A DNA stretch of 64,000 bases from Myxococcus flavus (GCF_050038885.1 NZ_CP143624.1:3968001-4032000), one strand, 5' to 3'; counted from the first letter of the stretch, positions 53,101-61,919 are shown. Made by a program: numbers and translations. The notes: generated from the letters alone by a model not told the origin.

Positions 53101-53356
53101 GGTGCCGGTGGCCATCGGCGCGGGCGAGGGGGGGGACTTCCGCGCCCCCCTGGGCCGCGCGGTGATTGGCGGCACGCTGACGTCCACGCTGCTGACGCTG
53201 CTGGTGATTCCCACGGTGTACGAAATCCTGGTGGACGGCCGGACGTGGGCCACGCGCAAGCTGCGCAAGCTCTTCCACATGCGACCGCCCGAGGCGCGCT
53301 CGCACGGTGGCGGTGGCGGCGAACCTCGGCCTGCCCCCCAGGCCCGGCACGAGTGA
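50174..53356 (+). CDS. RND efflux permease (AcrB/MexB/HAE1 type)
   Basis: 1060 aa. Proton-driven multidrug or lipophile exporter of the inner membrane. Motifs: FAIKRPIVTITSMLALVVFG (TM1), VVSVTIAYPGASPETVEREI, central region LGLTLAIGILIDDAIVVREN (TM4 with proton-relay Asp-Asp), KPFALTIACAVLVSLFVSFS, and second half GIMLLMGIVAKNAILLIDFA with Lys. Two porter-domain repeats present; length is standard for HAE1. GTG 50174 follows GGGAG. Paired with the adaptor; no regulator adjacent. Substrate unknown. Confidence 0.93.
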   Translation: MFISDFAIKRPIVTITSMLALVVFGLVSLGLLETDEFPDVQPPVVSVTIAYPGASPETVEREIVEPIEDAIFAISGVDPDETTSIATDGLASFTVFFDFEKDIQEASQDIRDAISSKRADLPQEMEEPILTRFDPADQPIVSLTLTSEGLDVAALSLVADPTVVGELRSVPGVAQAEVVGDVAREMTVQLKPEALQAAGLSVAEVVAALQAQNLAAPVGRINAPLSEESIRLKGRLEKVEDFRDMVVASRNGQAIRLGQVADVFVGAEEPRTLALFNGAQAVGIDVLKARGYSTTQVADAVRERVQALQQRLPAGVKLEIVRDAGVRVESAVHNVQSALLEGAVLTVLVVFVFLNSWRSTVITGLALPVSVLASFISVWAFGFTLNTMSLLGLTLAIGILIDDAIVVRENIVRHVEMGKDHYTASREGTSEIGLAVSATTFSIVAVFVPVAFMYGVAGQWFKPFALTIACAVLVSLFVSFSLDPMLSAYWPEPHKKERPGFITRVLNRFNAWFDRQAERYKHVIAWALDHRLAMVLVAVGSLVGALVLQGTLGGAGFVPVSDRAEVELLVETPPGSSLEYTRRKVDEVTRTLRAHPEVHYTYATIGVPLALSAPGVDQALVYVRLTPKSERDVSQDALGVQFREEMKRIGGATVSVFTSGFGGAFKQLQYELRGPDQKVLTQLAEQVRKEVEQVPGAVDVGLSTRGQKPELEVELNRGLAGQLGVTVGQVAQALRPAFAGLDVGDWVDPIGETREVMVRLAPGARDNPNDLAQLPIAVGAAPGGLPRLVPLGQVADIRRTLGPAQVTHLDRERVINVQANVQGRSLSEVGADIQKRLDGVKLPPGYTLTTGGESADQAEVFMRVFIALGMALLLMYFILVIQFGSFLDPLAILISLPLSLIGVVLALLLTGDTLNLMSLIGIMLLMGIVAKNAILLIDFAKWSHEKGMPLREALIEAGRIRLRPIIMTTFALVAGMVPVAIGAGEGGDFRAPLGRAVIGGTLTSTLLTLLVIPTVYEILVDGRTWATRKLRKLFHMRPPEARSHGGGGGEPRPAPQARHE

Positions 53357-53440
53357 GGGGTCGACAACGAAGTCGCGGGCCTGGGACATCAGGACGGTTG
53401 GCGCATCGCGCCAGGGGCCGTAGGGTCAGCCCCTTCCGCC

Positions 53441-55405
53441 ATGTCTCGCGCTTTGCTGCCCGAAAACCATCACCGACTCGTCACCGAAGCCCTGGCCGCG
53501 CTGGACGTCCGCAACCTGGTGCTCAGCATCCACGACCCGAGCTTCCCCAGCCTTCCAGAAGAGGACACCGGCTGGGGCTCGCCCTACTCCGAGGGCGCGG
53601 CGCGCTTCCTCGCGTTCTCCCGGGCGCTGGGCTTCAACGGCATCCAGCTGGGCCCGCAAGGGCAGGTGACCGAGTACAACGCCTCGCCATATGACGGCAC
53701 GCTCTTCTCGCGCAACGTCCTCAACGTGGCGCTCGCGGCGCTGGAGGCCCCCGAGCCCTGGGGCGCGCTCCTGCCACCCGGCCGCGTCGCCGGGCTCGCC
53801 GCCCGCCAGCCTGCATCGCTCAGCCCCGGCGAGCGCTTCCGCCATGCCTTCCGGGAACAGACCGCGCTGCTGAACGAGGCGTGGCAGACCTTCCGCCACC
53901 AGCGCGCGGCCCCGGACGCATCCGCCGCCATCAAGGCGCTGGCCTCGCGCTTCGACACGTTCCGCCAGCAGCACCGGGCCTGGCTGGTGCGCGATGCCCT
54001 CTTCGACGTGCTGTGCGAGGAGAAGCGCGAGCCGGACTGGCGGCGCTGGGCGGACTCGCTCGACGGGCGGCTGTGGAGCCCGCGCCCGGAGGAGGAGGCC
54101 GCGGCCGCCGCGCGCCTGGCACAGCTCGAGCTGCGATACGCGGACTCGCTGGAGCGCTACGCCTTCTGGCAGTTCCTCGTCCACGCGCAGCACCAGACGC
54201 TGCGGGAGCGCGCGGGCGCCTGGCGCCTGAAGCTGTACGGCGACCTGCAGATTGGCCTGTCGCCGCGGGACGCATGGGCGTGGCAGGGCCTCTTCCTGCG
54301 CACCTACCTCATGGGCGCCCCGCCCAGCCGGACGAACCCGGATGGCCAGCCCTGGAACTATCCGGTGATGGACCCGGGGCAGTACTTCGAGGCCGACGAC
54401 GCGGGCGCCAATGCTGGCAGCCGCAGCGGGCCGGTGCTGCGCTTCATGAACGCGCGCATGGACAAGATGCTGGGCGAGTACGACGGCCTGCGCTTGGACC
54501 ACCCGCACGGCCTGGTGTGCCCCTGGGTGTACCGCGCGGACCTGCCGGACGCGCTGTGGGCGGTGCAGCACGGCGCCCGCCTCTTCTCGTCCCCGGACCT
54601 GCCGGACCACCCGGAGCTGGCGCACTTCGCGCTCGTCCATCCCGGTCAGGTGGACCGCGCCGTGCCGCGCTACGCGGACCACTGGGTGAAGGACCTCTCG
54701 CCCGAGCAGGTGCGCCGCTACAGCGTCCTCTTCGACACCGTGGTGGAGGCGGCCCGGCGCAACGGGCGGCAGCTGGGGGACCTGCTCGCCGAGGTGCTCA
54801 GCACGCTGCCGTATCCACTGGAGCGCGTGCTGGCGCAGTACGGCCTGGGCCGCTTCCGCGTGACGCAGAAGGCGGACCTGAACAACCCCGCGGACGTGTA
54901 CCGCAGTGAGAATGTGGGCCCCGAGGACTGGGTGATGGTGGGCAACCACGACACGAAGTCGCTGTGGCGGCTGGTGACGGACTGGCAATGGAAGGGCACG
55001 CTGCGCGCCCAGGCGGACTACCTGGCCTGGCGCCTGTGTCCGGAGGACGCCGGGCGCGAGGCCTTCGCGCGCGAGCTGGCGGCCAGCCCCGGGCGGCTCG
55101 CGCAGGCCAAGGTGGCGGACCTGTTCGCCAGCCGCGCGCGCAACGTGATGATGTTCTTCACGGACCTGCTGGGGCTGCCGGAGACGTACAACACGCCCGG
55201 CACGGTGGACGAACGCAACTGGTCCCTCCGCGCGCCCCAGGACTGGGCGAGCCAGTACCGCGAGCGGCTGCGCGCGGACGCCGCGGTGAACCTGCCCGCG
55301 GTGCTCGCCATGGCGCTGCGGGCCCAGGGCCCGCAGGCGCGAGCACGGCACGCGTCATTGCTCGAGGGGCTGGACGCGCTGGCACGCCAGCTCCGGGCCG
55401 GGTGA
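53441..55405 (+). CDS. malQ: 4-alpha-glucanotransferase (GH77)
   Basis: 654 aa. Transfers maltooligosaccharide chains between alpha-1,4-glucans (amylomaltase). GH77 landmarks: FSRALGFNGIQLGPQGQVTE, YNASPYDGTLFSRNVLNVAL, KLYGDLQIGLSPRDAWAW, PWNYPVMDPGQYFEADD, nucleophile motif GEYDGLRLDHPHGLVCPWVY with Asp in RxDH, acid/base Glu near SENVGPEDW, and VMVGNHDTKSLWRLVTDW. The 650-residue length fits. The final lipoprotein gene is convergent with it, 9 bp apart. Role in glycogen or trehalose turnover is inferred. Confidence 0.93.
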   Translation: MSRALLPENHHRLVTEALAALDVRNLVLSIHDPSFPSLPEEDTGWGSPYSEGAARFLAFSRALGFNGIQLGPQGQVTEYNASPYDGTLFSRNVLNVALAALEAPEPWGALLPPGRVAGLAARQPASLSPGERFRHAFREQTALLNEAWQTFRHQRAAPDASAAIKALASRFDTFRQQHRAWLVRDALFDVLCEEKREPDWRRWADSLDGRLWSPRPEEEAAAAARLAQLELRYADSLERYAFWQFLVHAQHQTLRERAGAWRLKLYGDLQIGLSPRDAWAWQGLFLRTYLMGAPPSRTNPDGQPWNYPVMDPGQYFEADDAGANAGSRSGPVLRFMNARMDKMLGEYDGLRLDHPHGLVCPWVYRADLPDALWAVQHGARLFSSPDLPDHPELAHFALVHPGQVDRAVPRYADHWVKDLSPEQVRRYSVLFDTVVEAARRNGRQLGDLLAEVLSTLPYPLERVLAQYGLGRFRVTQKADLNNPADVYRSENVGPEDWVMVGNHDTKSLWRLVTDWQWKGTLRAQADYLAWRLCPEDAGREAFARELAASPGRLAQAKVADLFASRARNVMMFFTDLLGLPETYNTPGTVDERNWSLRAPQDWASQYRERLRADAAVNLPAVLAMALRAQGPQARARHASLLEGLDALARQLRAG

Positions 55406-55414
55406 CGCGCCCGC

Positions 55415-56146
55415 TCAGTGCTTCACGTCCACCACGAGGCGGGTGGGGTCGCGCAGCGCCATGACGCGGTATTCGCCGCGGGCCTTGGTGCCGAGCACCC
55501 ACGTCACCTCGGCCTCGAAGTCACACGTGCGCACCAGCTCCAGCAGGGTGGGCAGCCTGGGCTTCAGCTCGAGCGCGGCGACGGTGGCGCGGCCCTGGTC
55601 GTCATGGCCGCGCGCGGGCGTGAGGGTGACCTGGAGCCAGGCCTGTCCGGCCACGGGCGTCTCGTCGCCCGAGCCACACTGGATGATGGGCTTGTCCACG
55701 TACTGGAGCTGGTAGCCGGGGACCTGCGGCCCGTCGAACTCGAACACCACCCGGTCGAAGTCCGCGTGGGTGCCGGCGCGCACCGAGCGCAGCGTCACCG
55801 CCTGGGCGGTGCTCCGCTTCAGCTGCACCGGCTCCGTGGTCCACTCCCGGTTCGCCACGCCGTCGGGAGGAGCGTCCGGCGCGGGGGCTTCCGTGGGGGG
55901 CACGGCCTCCCCGCCGGCCCCGTCCGCGAAGACACCCGTCGCCGTGTGGACGGGAGGCCTGGCGGCGGCCTCGCCCTCGCGAGGGATGGTGCCCTCCGGG
56001 GGGCGGGTGGAGGGGATGCCCGTGGCCTGGGGCGGGGCCTGCGTCTCGGTGGGCGCCGCGGCGGGCTCCTCCTTCTTCGAGCATCCCGCGACCGCGAGAC
56101 TTCCGGCCAGCCATAGCGACGTCAGCCTGCGTCCAGACAGCGTCAT
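55415..56146 (-). CDS. AMIN-like-domain lipoprotein
   Basis: 243 aa. Signal and lipobox (LTSLWLAGSLAVAGCSKKEE), then an extended Pro/Ala/Glu-rich linker to about residue 105. The C-terminal half is an AMIN-like beta domain: AVTLRSVRAGTHADFDRVVF, EFDGPQVPGYQLQYVDKPII, ARGHDDQGRATVAALELKPR, LLELVRTCDFEAEVTWVLGT, YRVMALRDPTRLVVDVKH. AMIN domains bind peptidoglycan or the outer-membrane secretin/amidase, so it may tether envelope components. ATG 56146 follows AGGAGAGAG. Divergent from the aminotransferase gene at 56364. Confidence 0.82.
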   Translation of the reverse strand: MTLSGRRLTSLWLAGSLAVAGCSKKEEPAAAPTETQAPPQATGIPSTRPPEGTIPREGEAAARPPVHTATGVFADGAGGEAVPPTEAPAPDAPPDGVANREWTTEPVQLKRSTAQAVTLRSVRAGTHADFDRVVFEFDGPQVPGYQLQYVDKPIIQCGSGDETPVAGQAWLQVTLTPARGHDDQGRATVAALELKPRLPTLLELVRTCDFEAEVTWVLGTKARGEYRVMALRDPTRLVVDVKH

Positions 56147-56363
56147 CGTCTCTCTCCTGTTTGCCCACATGTTTGGGATTCCGCCCCTTCGTCTCGCACG
56201 AGGGGCGGCCCGGAAGCCAGTGCCCCGGCGCCCGGGCCCCGTTGCCTCGCGGCACCGCCGCCCCCACGAATGCATGACACAGGATGGTGAGGCCGCGACT
56301 ATCGTCCGCGCCGCACGCAGCCCGCGCGGCCCCTGACGCGCACGAACCGGAGAGCATCCTCGC

Positions 56364-57668
56364 ATGGCCCCCCTCGATTTGACCTCTCTTCCCCGTCCCT
56401 CGAAGGACGACGCCACCGTGGGAACGATGGCGCGTGGCCTCGTCGGCAGCGAAATCCTCCGCATCGCGGCGGAGATTCGCGAGCGGGTCGCCCAAGGCCA
56501 GAAGGTGTGCAACCTCACCGTGGGCGACTTCAACCCGCGTGAGTTCCCCATCCCCGACGGCCTGCGAGCCCACATCGCCACCGCCCTCCAGGCGGGCGAG
56601 ACGAACTACCCCCCGTCCGACGGCGTGCTGGAGCTCCGCCAGTCCGTGCAGCGCTTCTACGAGCGCTCGCTCGGACTGAAGTACCCGCTGGAGGGCATCG
56701 TCATCGCGGGCGGCGCGCGGCCCATCATCTACGGCACGTTCCGCAGCGTGCTGGACGCCGGAGAGACGGTCGTCTACCCGGTGCCCTCGTGGAACAACAA
56801 CCACTACGCGCACATGATGGACGCGAAGAGCGCGGTGGTGGTGACGGACGCCGCGCGCGGCTTCATGCCCACCGTGGAGCAGCTCACGCCGCACCTGGGC
56901 AGCGCGCGCCTCTTGTGCCTGTGCAGCCCGCTCAACCCCACGGGCACCATGATTGAGCCGGACGTGCTGGGCGCCATCTGCGAGCGCATCGTCACGGAGA
57001 ACCGCGAGCGCGAGAAGCAGGGCCGCAAGCCGCTCATCCTCATGTACGACCAGATTTACTGGGTGCTGAGCTTCGGCGCGACGAAGCACGTCACGCCGGT
57101 GGCGCTGGTGCCGGAGGTGGCCCCCTACACGGTGTTCGTGGATGGCATCTCCAAGGCCTTCGCCGCCACGGGCGTGCGCGTGGGCTGGGGCGTGGGGCCG
57201 CCGACGATCATCGCCCGCATGCGCGACGTGCTCGGCCACGTGGGCGCGTGGGCGCCCAAGGCGGAGCAGGTGGCGGTGGCACGCTACCTCGACGACACCG
57301 CGGCGACGGCGTCCTTCCTGGAGGGGATGCGCGAGCGCGTGGACGCGCGGCTGGAAGCCCTGCACCAGGGCCTCACGCGCATGCGCGAGGCGGGCCTGCC
57401 GGTGCAGCACATCGCCCCGCAGGGCGCCATCTACCTGTCGGTCCGCTTCGACCTGGTGGGCAAGGGCGGTCTGCGCACCAACAATGACATCCGCAAGCTG
57501 CTGCTGGAGAAGGCCAACCTGGGCGTGGTGCCCTTCCAGGCCTTCGGGCTGGACGCGGACACGGGCTGGTTCCGCCTGTCGGTGGGCGCCACCTCCGTGA
57601 AGGAAATCGAGGAGGCACTGCCCCGGGTCGAGGCCACCCTCCGCGAGGTGCTCGCCGCCGGGACGTAG
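56364..57668 (+). CDS. Pyridoxal-phosphate-dependent aminotransferase, class I/II
   Basis: 434 aa. Fold-type I aminotransferase. Motifs: KVCNLTVGDFNPREFPIPDG, QAGETNYPPSDGVLELRQSV, VIAGGARPIIYGTFRSVLDA, VYPVPSWNNNHYAHMMDAKS, CLCSPLNPTGTMIEPDVLGA, LILMYDQIYWVLSFGATKHV (Asp), and the catalytic Lys in VFVDGISKAFAATGVRVGWG. Close to aspartate/aromatic aminotransferases, but specificity cannot be told. N-terminal 25-residue extension (RPSKDDATVGTMARGLVGSE) is shared by myxobacterial copies. ATG 56364 fits. The next gene is 95 bp downstream. Confidence 0.9.
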   Translation: MAPLDLTSLPRPSKDDATVGTMARGLVGSEILRIAAEIRERVAQGQKVCNLTVGDFNPREFPIPDGLRAHIATALQAGETNYPPSDGVLELRQSVQRFYERSLGLKYPLEGIVIAGGARPIIYGTFRSVLDAGETVVYPVPSWNNNHYAHMMDAKSAVVVTDAARGFMPTVEQLTPHLGSARLLCLCSPLNPTGTMIEPDVLGAICERIVTENREREKQGRKPLILMYDQIYWVLSFGATKHVTPVALVPEVAPYTVFVDGISKAFAATGVRVGWGVGPPTIIARMRDVLGHVGAWAPKAEQVAVARYLDDTAATASFLEGMRERVDARLEALHQGLTRMREAGLPVQHIAPQGAIYLSVRFDLVGKGGLRTNNDIRKLLLEKANLGVVPFQAFGLDADTGWFRLSVGATSVKEIEEALPRVEATLREVLAAGT

Positions 57669-57763
57669 TCCGTGCGACATCTGCCCGCCGCGCCCGTTCC
57701 TGAGTGAGGGCCCTGGGAATACCCTGCCAGGGGCCTCGTTGGGCCGCACACGTGAATTCCTCC

Positions 57764-59062
57764 ATGCTCAGGCGATTCGTGGATGTTCGGGACGAGGAGG
57801 TGGGCGCCCTCCGTTGGTCGTTCCTGTACTTCTTCACGCTGATGTGCGGCTACGCCATCCTCCGGCCCATCCGCAACGAGATGGGCACGGCGGGCAGCGT
57901 GAAGGGCCTGGACTGGCTCTTCACCGCCACCTTCCTGGTGATGCTGGCGGCGGTGCCGGCCTACTCCGCGCTGGTGTCCCGCTGGCCCCGGCGGGTGGTG
58001 ATTCCGCGCGTCTACCGCTTCTTCCTCGTCAACCTGCTGGGTTTCTTCGTGCTGCTGAAGCTCGGCGTGGCGCGGGAGACGGTGGCGCGGGTCTTCTATG
58101 TCTGGCTCAGCGTCTACAACCTGTTCGTCGTCTCCATCTTCTGGAGCTTCATGGCGGACGTCTTCGCCAGCGGGCAGGGCAAGCGCCTCTTCGGCTTCAT
58201 CGCCGCGGGCGGCACCACGGGGATGCTGGTGGGGCCCTTCCTGGTGGGCCGGCTCGCCGAGCCCGTGGGGCCGGTGAACCTCATCCTCGTCTCCGCGGTC
58301 CTGCTGGAGGTGAGCGCGCAGTGCGTGCGCCGCCTGAGCGGCTGGGCCCAGGACGTCCAGCACCAGCCCGCGGCCGCGCAGGGGCCGCTGGGCGGGGGCG
58401 TGCTCGCGGGGCTGCGGCTGCTCGTGACCTCGCCCTTCCTGCTCGCCCTGGGGCTTCAGGTGCTGCTCTACGCGGCCACCTCCACGTTCCTCTACTTCCA
58501 GGAGGTGCAGCTCGTCGCCGCGCTGGGCAAGGACGCCGCGTCGCGCACGGCGCTCTTCGGGGACATCGACTTCTACGTGCAGCTGGCGACGCTGGGGCTG
58601 CAGACGCTCGTCACCGGGCGCGTCATGACCCGGCTGGGACTGGGCGCCGCGCTCGCCGTGGCGCCGGTGCTCACGGGGCTGGGGTTCCTGGGGCTCGCCG
58701 CGATGCCGGTGCTGGGCGTGCTCATCCTCTTCAAGGCGGCGCGCGGCGCCAGCCACTACGCGCTGGAGCGGCCCTCGCGCGAGGTGCTCTTCACCACCGT
58801 GGACCGTGAGGCGCGCTACAAGTCGAAGAGCTTCATCGACACCGTGGTGTACCGCGGCAGCGACACGGTGAGCGCGTGGCTTCAGGGCGGGCTGACGAAG
58901 CTGGGCCTGGGCCCGACGGGCCTGGCGCTGGCGGCGGTGCCCCTGGCCGGCGCGTGGCTGGGCGTGTCGCTGTACCTCGCGCGCCACCAGCGGAGGCAGG
59001 CGGAGGCGGCGCCGCCGGGCGCGCTCGAAGCATCGGTTCCGGAGAAGGTCGCGGCCCCTTAG
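57764..59062 (+). CDS. ATP/ADP-translocase-like (NTP/NDP exchange) MFS-type transporter
   Basis: 432 aa, about 11-12 TM helices. N-terminal LRWSFLYFFTLMCGYAILRP and IRNEMGTAGSVKGLDWLFTA are Tlc/NTT-family signatures; SVYNLFVVSIFWSFMADVFA and GRLFGFIAAGGTTGMLVGPF-like segments follow, and YALERPSREVLFTTVDREAR, YKSKSFIDTVVYRGSDTVSA close it. Obligate intracellular bacteria use relatives for ATP import; free-living carriers have unknown substrates. ATG 57764 is used; in-frame GTG 57752 is possible, and neither has a good ribosome site. Lies between the aminotransferase and epimerase genes. Confidence 0.83.
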   Translation: MLRRFVDVRDEEVGALRWSFLYFFTLMCGYAILRPIRNEMGTAGSVKGLDWLFTATFLVMLAAVPAYSALVSRWPRRVVIPRVYRFFLVNLLGFFVLLKLGVARETVARVFYVWLSVYNLFVVSIFWSFMADVFASGQGKRLFGFIAAGGTTGMLVGPFLVGRLAEPVGPVNLILVSAVLLEVSAQCVRRLSGWAQDVQHQPAAAQGPLGGGVLAGLRLLVTSPFLLALGLQVLLYAATSTFLYFQEVQLVAALGKDAASRTALFGDIDFYVQLATLGLQTLVTGRVMTRLGLGAALAVAPVLTGLGFLGLAAMPVLGVLILFKAARGASHYALERPSREVLFTTVDREARYKSKSFIDTVVYRGSDTVSAWLQGGLTKLGLGPTGLALAAVPLAGAWLGVSLYLARHQRRQAEAAPPGALEASVPEKVAAP

Positions 59063-59108
59063 CGGCCGTGCCCACGCAGTCCTTCCATCCACGCAGGAGG
59101 AGTCCCGC

Positions 59109-60284
59109 ATGAGGCTGTCTCGCAGAAGGTTGATTCAGGGCGCGGTCGCGACGGGCTCGCTCTGGGCCATGGGGTGTGCCACGAAGGGGGCGTCCGGCCC
59201 TGGCGCGGCGTCCGTACAGGGGCAGGGCGAGCAATCCTCCGCCCCGGCGGCGCCGCTGCGCATCCTCATCCTGGGCGGCACGGCCTTCCTGGGCCCGGCG
59301 CTGGTGGAGTTCGCGCGCTCGCGCGGCCACACGGTGACGCTCTTCAACCGGGGGAAGACGAACCCCGGCCTCTTCCCGGACGTGGAGAAGCTGGCGGGCG
59401 ACCGCGACCCGAACAAGGGCGAGGGCCTGAAGGCGCTGCAGGGCCGCACCTGGGACGCGGTGGTGGACACCTCCGGCTATGTGCCGCGCGTCGTCCGGGC
59501 CTCCGCGGAGCTGCTGGCGCCCCACGTCCAGCACTACACCTTCGTGTCCTCCGTCTCCGTCTACCAGGAGCTCACGCAGATGGGGCTGCACGAGGCCGCC
59601 GCCGTCGCCACGGTGGAGGACCCGACGACGGAGGATGTCCCGAAGCACTACGGCGCGCTCAAGGCGCTCAGCGAGCAGGCGGCGGAGGCCGCCATGCCGG
59701 GCCGGGTCCTCAACGTGCGCCCGGGGCTCATCGTCGGCCCGGATGACCCGACGGACCGCTTCACCTACTGGCCCGTGCGCGTGGCGCGCGGCGGCGAGGT
59801 GCTGGCGCCGGGGGATGGGGAGGACCCCATCCAGTTCATCGATGCCAGGGACCTGGCCGCGTTCATCATCCGCTCCGTCGAGCGCCGCATCACCGGCGTC
59901 TTCAACGCCACCGGGCCCGAGCATACCCAGTTGATGCGGGACGTCCTCGAGGCGTGCAAGACGGCGCTGGGAAGTGACGCGCGCTTCACCTGGGCGGACA
60001 CCGCCTTCCTGGCGAAGCACCAGGTGGAGTCCTGGACGGACCTGCCGGCGTGGGTGCCGCGCACCGGTGAAGAGCGCGGCCTCGGTGCGGTGAGCATCTC
60101 CAGGGCGCTGGCGGCGGGCCTGACCTTCCGCCCGGTCGCGGACACCATTCGGGACACGGTGGCCTGGTTCAAGACGCTTCCGCCCGAACGCCAGGCGAAG
60201 CTGCGCGCGGGCCTCGCCCCCGAGCGTGAGCAGCAGGTGCTGTCCGCGTGGCATCAGTCTCGCGGTAACGCCACGGCGGGCTGA
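59109..60284 (+). CDS. Tat-signal lipoprotein NAD(P)-dependent epimerase/dehydratase
   Basis: 391 aa. Short-chain (extended SDR) fold. Signal RLSRRRLIQGAVATGSLWAM then GCATKG, a twin-arginine motif plus lipobox, so a folded, lipid-anchored exported enzyme is predicted. Rossmann loop LRILILGGTAFLGPALVEFA; catalytic area YTFVSSVSVYQELTQMG and EDVPKHYGALKALSEQAAEA with the YxxxK motif (YGALK). RPGLIVGPDDPTDRFTYWPV is typical of mRNA-binding/isoflavone-type SDRs (PF01370-like). Substrate unknown, may act on surface sugars. AGGAGG precedes ATG 59109. 46 bp after the transporter. Confidence 0.87.
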   Translation: MRLSRRRLIQGAVATGSLWAMGCATKGASGPGAASVQGQGEQSSAPAAPLRILILGGTAFLGPALVEFARSRGHTVTLFNRGKTNPGLFPDVEKLAGDRDPNKGEGLKALQGRTWDAVVDTSGYVPRVVRASAELLAPHVQHYTFVSSVSVYQELTQMGLHEAAAVATVEDPTTEDVPKHYGALKALSEQAAEAAMPGRVLNVRPGLIVGPDDPTDRFTYWPVRVARGGEVLAPGDGEDPIQFIDARDLAAFIIRSVERRITGVFNATGPEHTQLMRDVLEACKTALGSDARFTWADTAFLAKHQVESWTDLPAWVPRTGEERGLGAVSISRALAAGLTFRPVADTIRDTVAWFKTLPPERQAKLRAGLAPEREQQVLSAWHQSRGNATAG

Positions 60285-60416
60285 GCGGGCTTCCCGTCGG
60301 GAGAAGGGCCAGGGGCTGCGCGTGAGGACCGCTCACGCCGCCCACCTTGCTTCAAGGTATGCGGGTTTGGCAGGAAGGGCGGGCAACGCTGCTGGCTGCC
60401 CAGGGGAACCCCCATC

Positions 60417-61919
60417 ATGAAGCCCGAACTGCTGAAGCACGCCCTTCCACCCGCGCTCCGCGCCCGAGGCACGCCCGTGCTGCTGGGGGCGCTGCTGGCC
60501 GCCTGCGGCGGCAAGGACGTCCGGCCGGAGAATCCACCCGCGGCGAGCGACTGCGCGCCGCTGCGGCTGGAGCGCGACGTCGACCTGGATGGCTTCCGCA
60601 CCGACCGCTTCGAGTGGCGTGACGCCGACTGCAAGCCGCGCTCGGCCTCGCTGGTGCGCAACGACGCCCCGGACCCCGCCGGGTGGACGGGCGGCTACGT
60701 CCGTCGCTACACCTACGACGTCGCGGGCACGGCGCGCGTCTGTGATGGCTCCACGGACGAGGTCCCCGGCTGGGGCATGGTGACGAGCCACCTGCGCGCC
60801 GGCGCGACGTGGGGCAACTGGACGGAGAAAATCCAGGGGACCTGGCGCACCGTCTTCGAGGGACGCCACCACGCGCTGCACGAGTTCCGCTGGCCGCTGA
60901 CGCTCGACGACCACGTCGTCGACGTCACGGTGCACTACCTCTTCGCCACCGGCCGCAGCCACCCGCTCTACGCCATCACCCATGATGCGTCCGGGGCGCC
61001 GCCCGACGTCATCGAGGCGGACGTGCGCTCGCCCTACGGCGACATCCTCTTCGACGGGGACGGCAACGCGGACATCTCCGGCGTGAGCTGGGGAGACCGC
61101 TACCGCTTCGTGACGCTGGGGGCCGGGCCCATGACGCGGGCCAGCGGCTGGGACTACCGCGAGCCCAACGTGGTGCCCTACACCCGCATGTGGATGACCG
61201 CGCCCGACGCGGAGATGGGCGTGGTGCAGACGCAGACCTGGGAGCAGAAGCCCGCGGGTGGCTACTGGCACTACGCGTCCTGGGGACAGGCGGATGCCGA
61301 CGGCCCCCTGCCCGTGGACTGGAACTGGACCTACCAGCTCAACCAGTACCAGCTCCCCGAACAGGGGCCCACGCGCTCGCACCGGCTGGCGTGGGGGAGC
61401 AACTTCGGCGCGGTGGGCTTCCGCGAGTACCCGCGCTACGGCGACGACGCCATGCTGTCCGGCTACCCGTACCAGAGCTACTCCGTCTTCATGGTGCTGG
61501 GCACGCACAGCTCGGACCCGGTGATGCGGCTGGTGGCGGAGGTGGAGGCCTGGCAGGGCGTGCGGCTCACGGCCACCGAGGGCCGCGTCGTGGACCGGGG
61601 GCCCGGCGGCGTGGGGCGGGAGGACGTGGTGACGCGCGAGGTGCCCGGCTACAACCCGGTGTACGCCACCTGGGAGGCCGAGGTCGCCGCGAACAACCGC
61701 GCCTCGCTGCGCTTCGAGACGGGGGGCCGCGCGCTCGTGAATCCCATGCTGGTGCTGCGCGGCTACACCGCGGCCACGCCGCCCGCGCGCGTCACGCTGG
61801 ACGGCCAGGCGCTCACGGCCGACGTGGACTACTTCGCGTCCGTGGATGAGGCGGGCAACGCCCTGTGGCTCACCCTGCGCCGCTCGCTGAACGGCACGGC
61901 GGCGCTTCACGTCGAGTGA
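60417..61919 (+). CDS. Large hypothetical lipoprotein
   Basis: 500 aa. Signal peptide with lipobox (GTPVLLGALLAACGGKDV). Mature region begins with a DVDLDGFRTDRFEWRDADCK segment and is Trp/Tyr-rich throughout (EKIQGTWRTVFEGRHHALHE, ASWGQADADGPLPVDWNWTY, AWGSNFGAVGFREYPRYGDD). C-terminal beta region (RVTLDGQALTADVDYFASVD, TLRRSLNGTAALHVE). No known catalytic motif. Fold probably all-beta. AGGGGA 9 nt before ATG 60417. Monocistronic with the preceding SDR gene 132 bp upstream. Confidence 0.78.
   Translation: MKPELLKHALPPALRARGTPVLLGALLAACGGKDVRPENPPAASDCAPLRLERDVDLDGFRTDRFEWRDADCKPRSASLVRNDAPDPAGWTGGYVRRYTYDVAGTARVCDGSTDEVPGWGMVTSHLRAGATWGNWTEKIQGTWRTVFEGRHHALHEFRWPLTLDDHVVDVTVHYLFATGRSHPLYAITHDASGAPPDVIEADVRSPYGDILFDGDGNADISGVSWGDRYRFVTLGAGPMTRASGWDYREPNVVPYTRMWMTAPDAEMGVVQTQTWEQKPAGGYWHYASWGQADADGPLPVDWNWTYQLNQYQLPEQGPTRSHRLAWGSNFGAVGFREYPRYGDDAMLSGYPYQSYSVFMVLGTHSSDPVMRLVAEVEAWQGVRLTATEGRVVDRGPGGVGREDVVTREVPGYNPVYATWEAEVAANNRASLRFETGGRALVNPMLVLRGYTAATPPARVTLDGQALTADVDYFASVDEAGNALWLTLRRSLNGTAALHVE

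Noticed and set aside
50336..53389. 1017-aa reverse open frame
   Set aside because: Antisense shadow of the RND permease, His/Arg-rich with no motifs.
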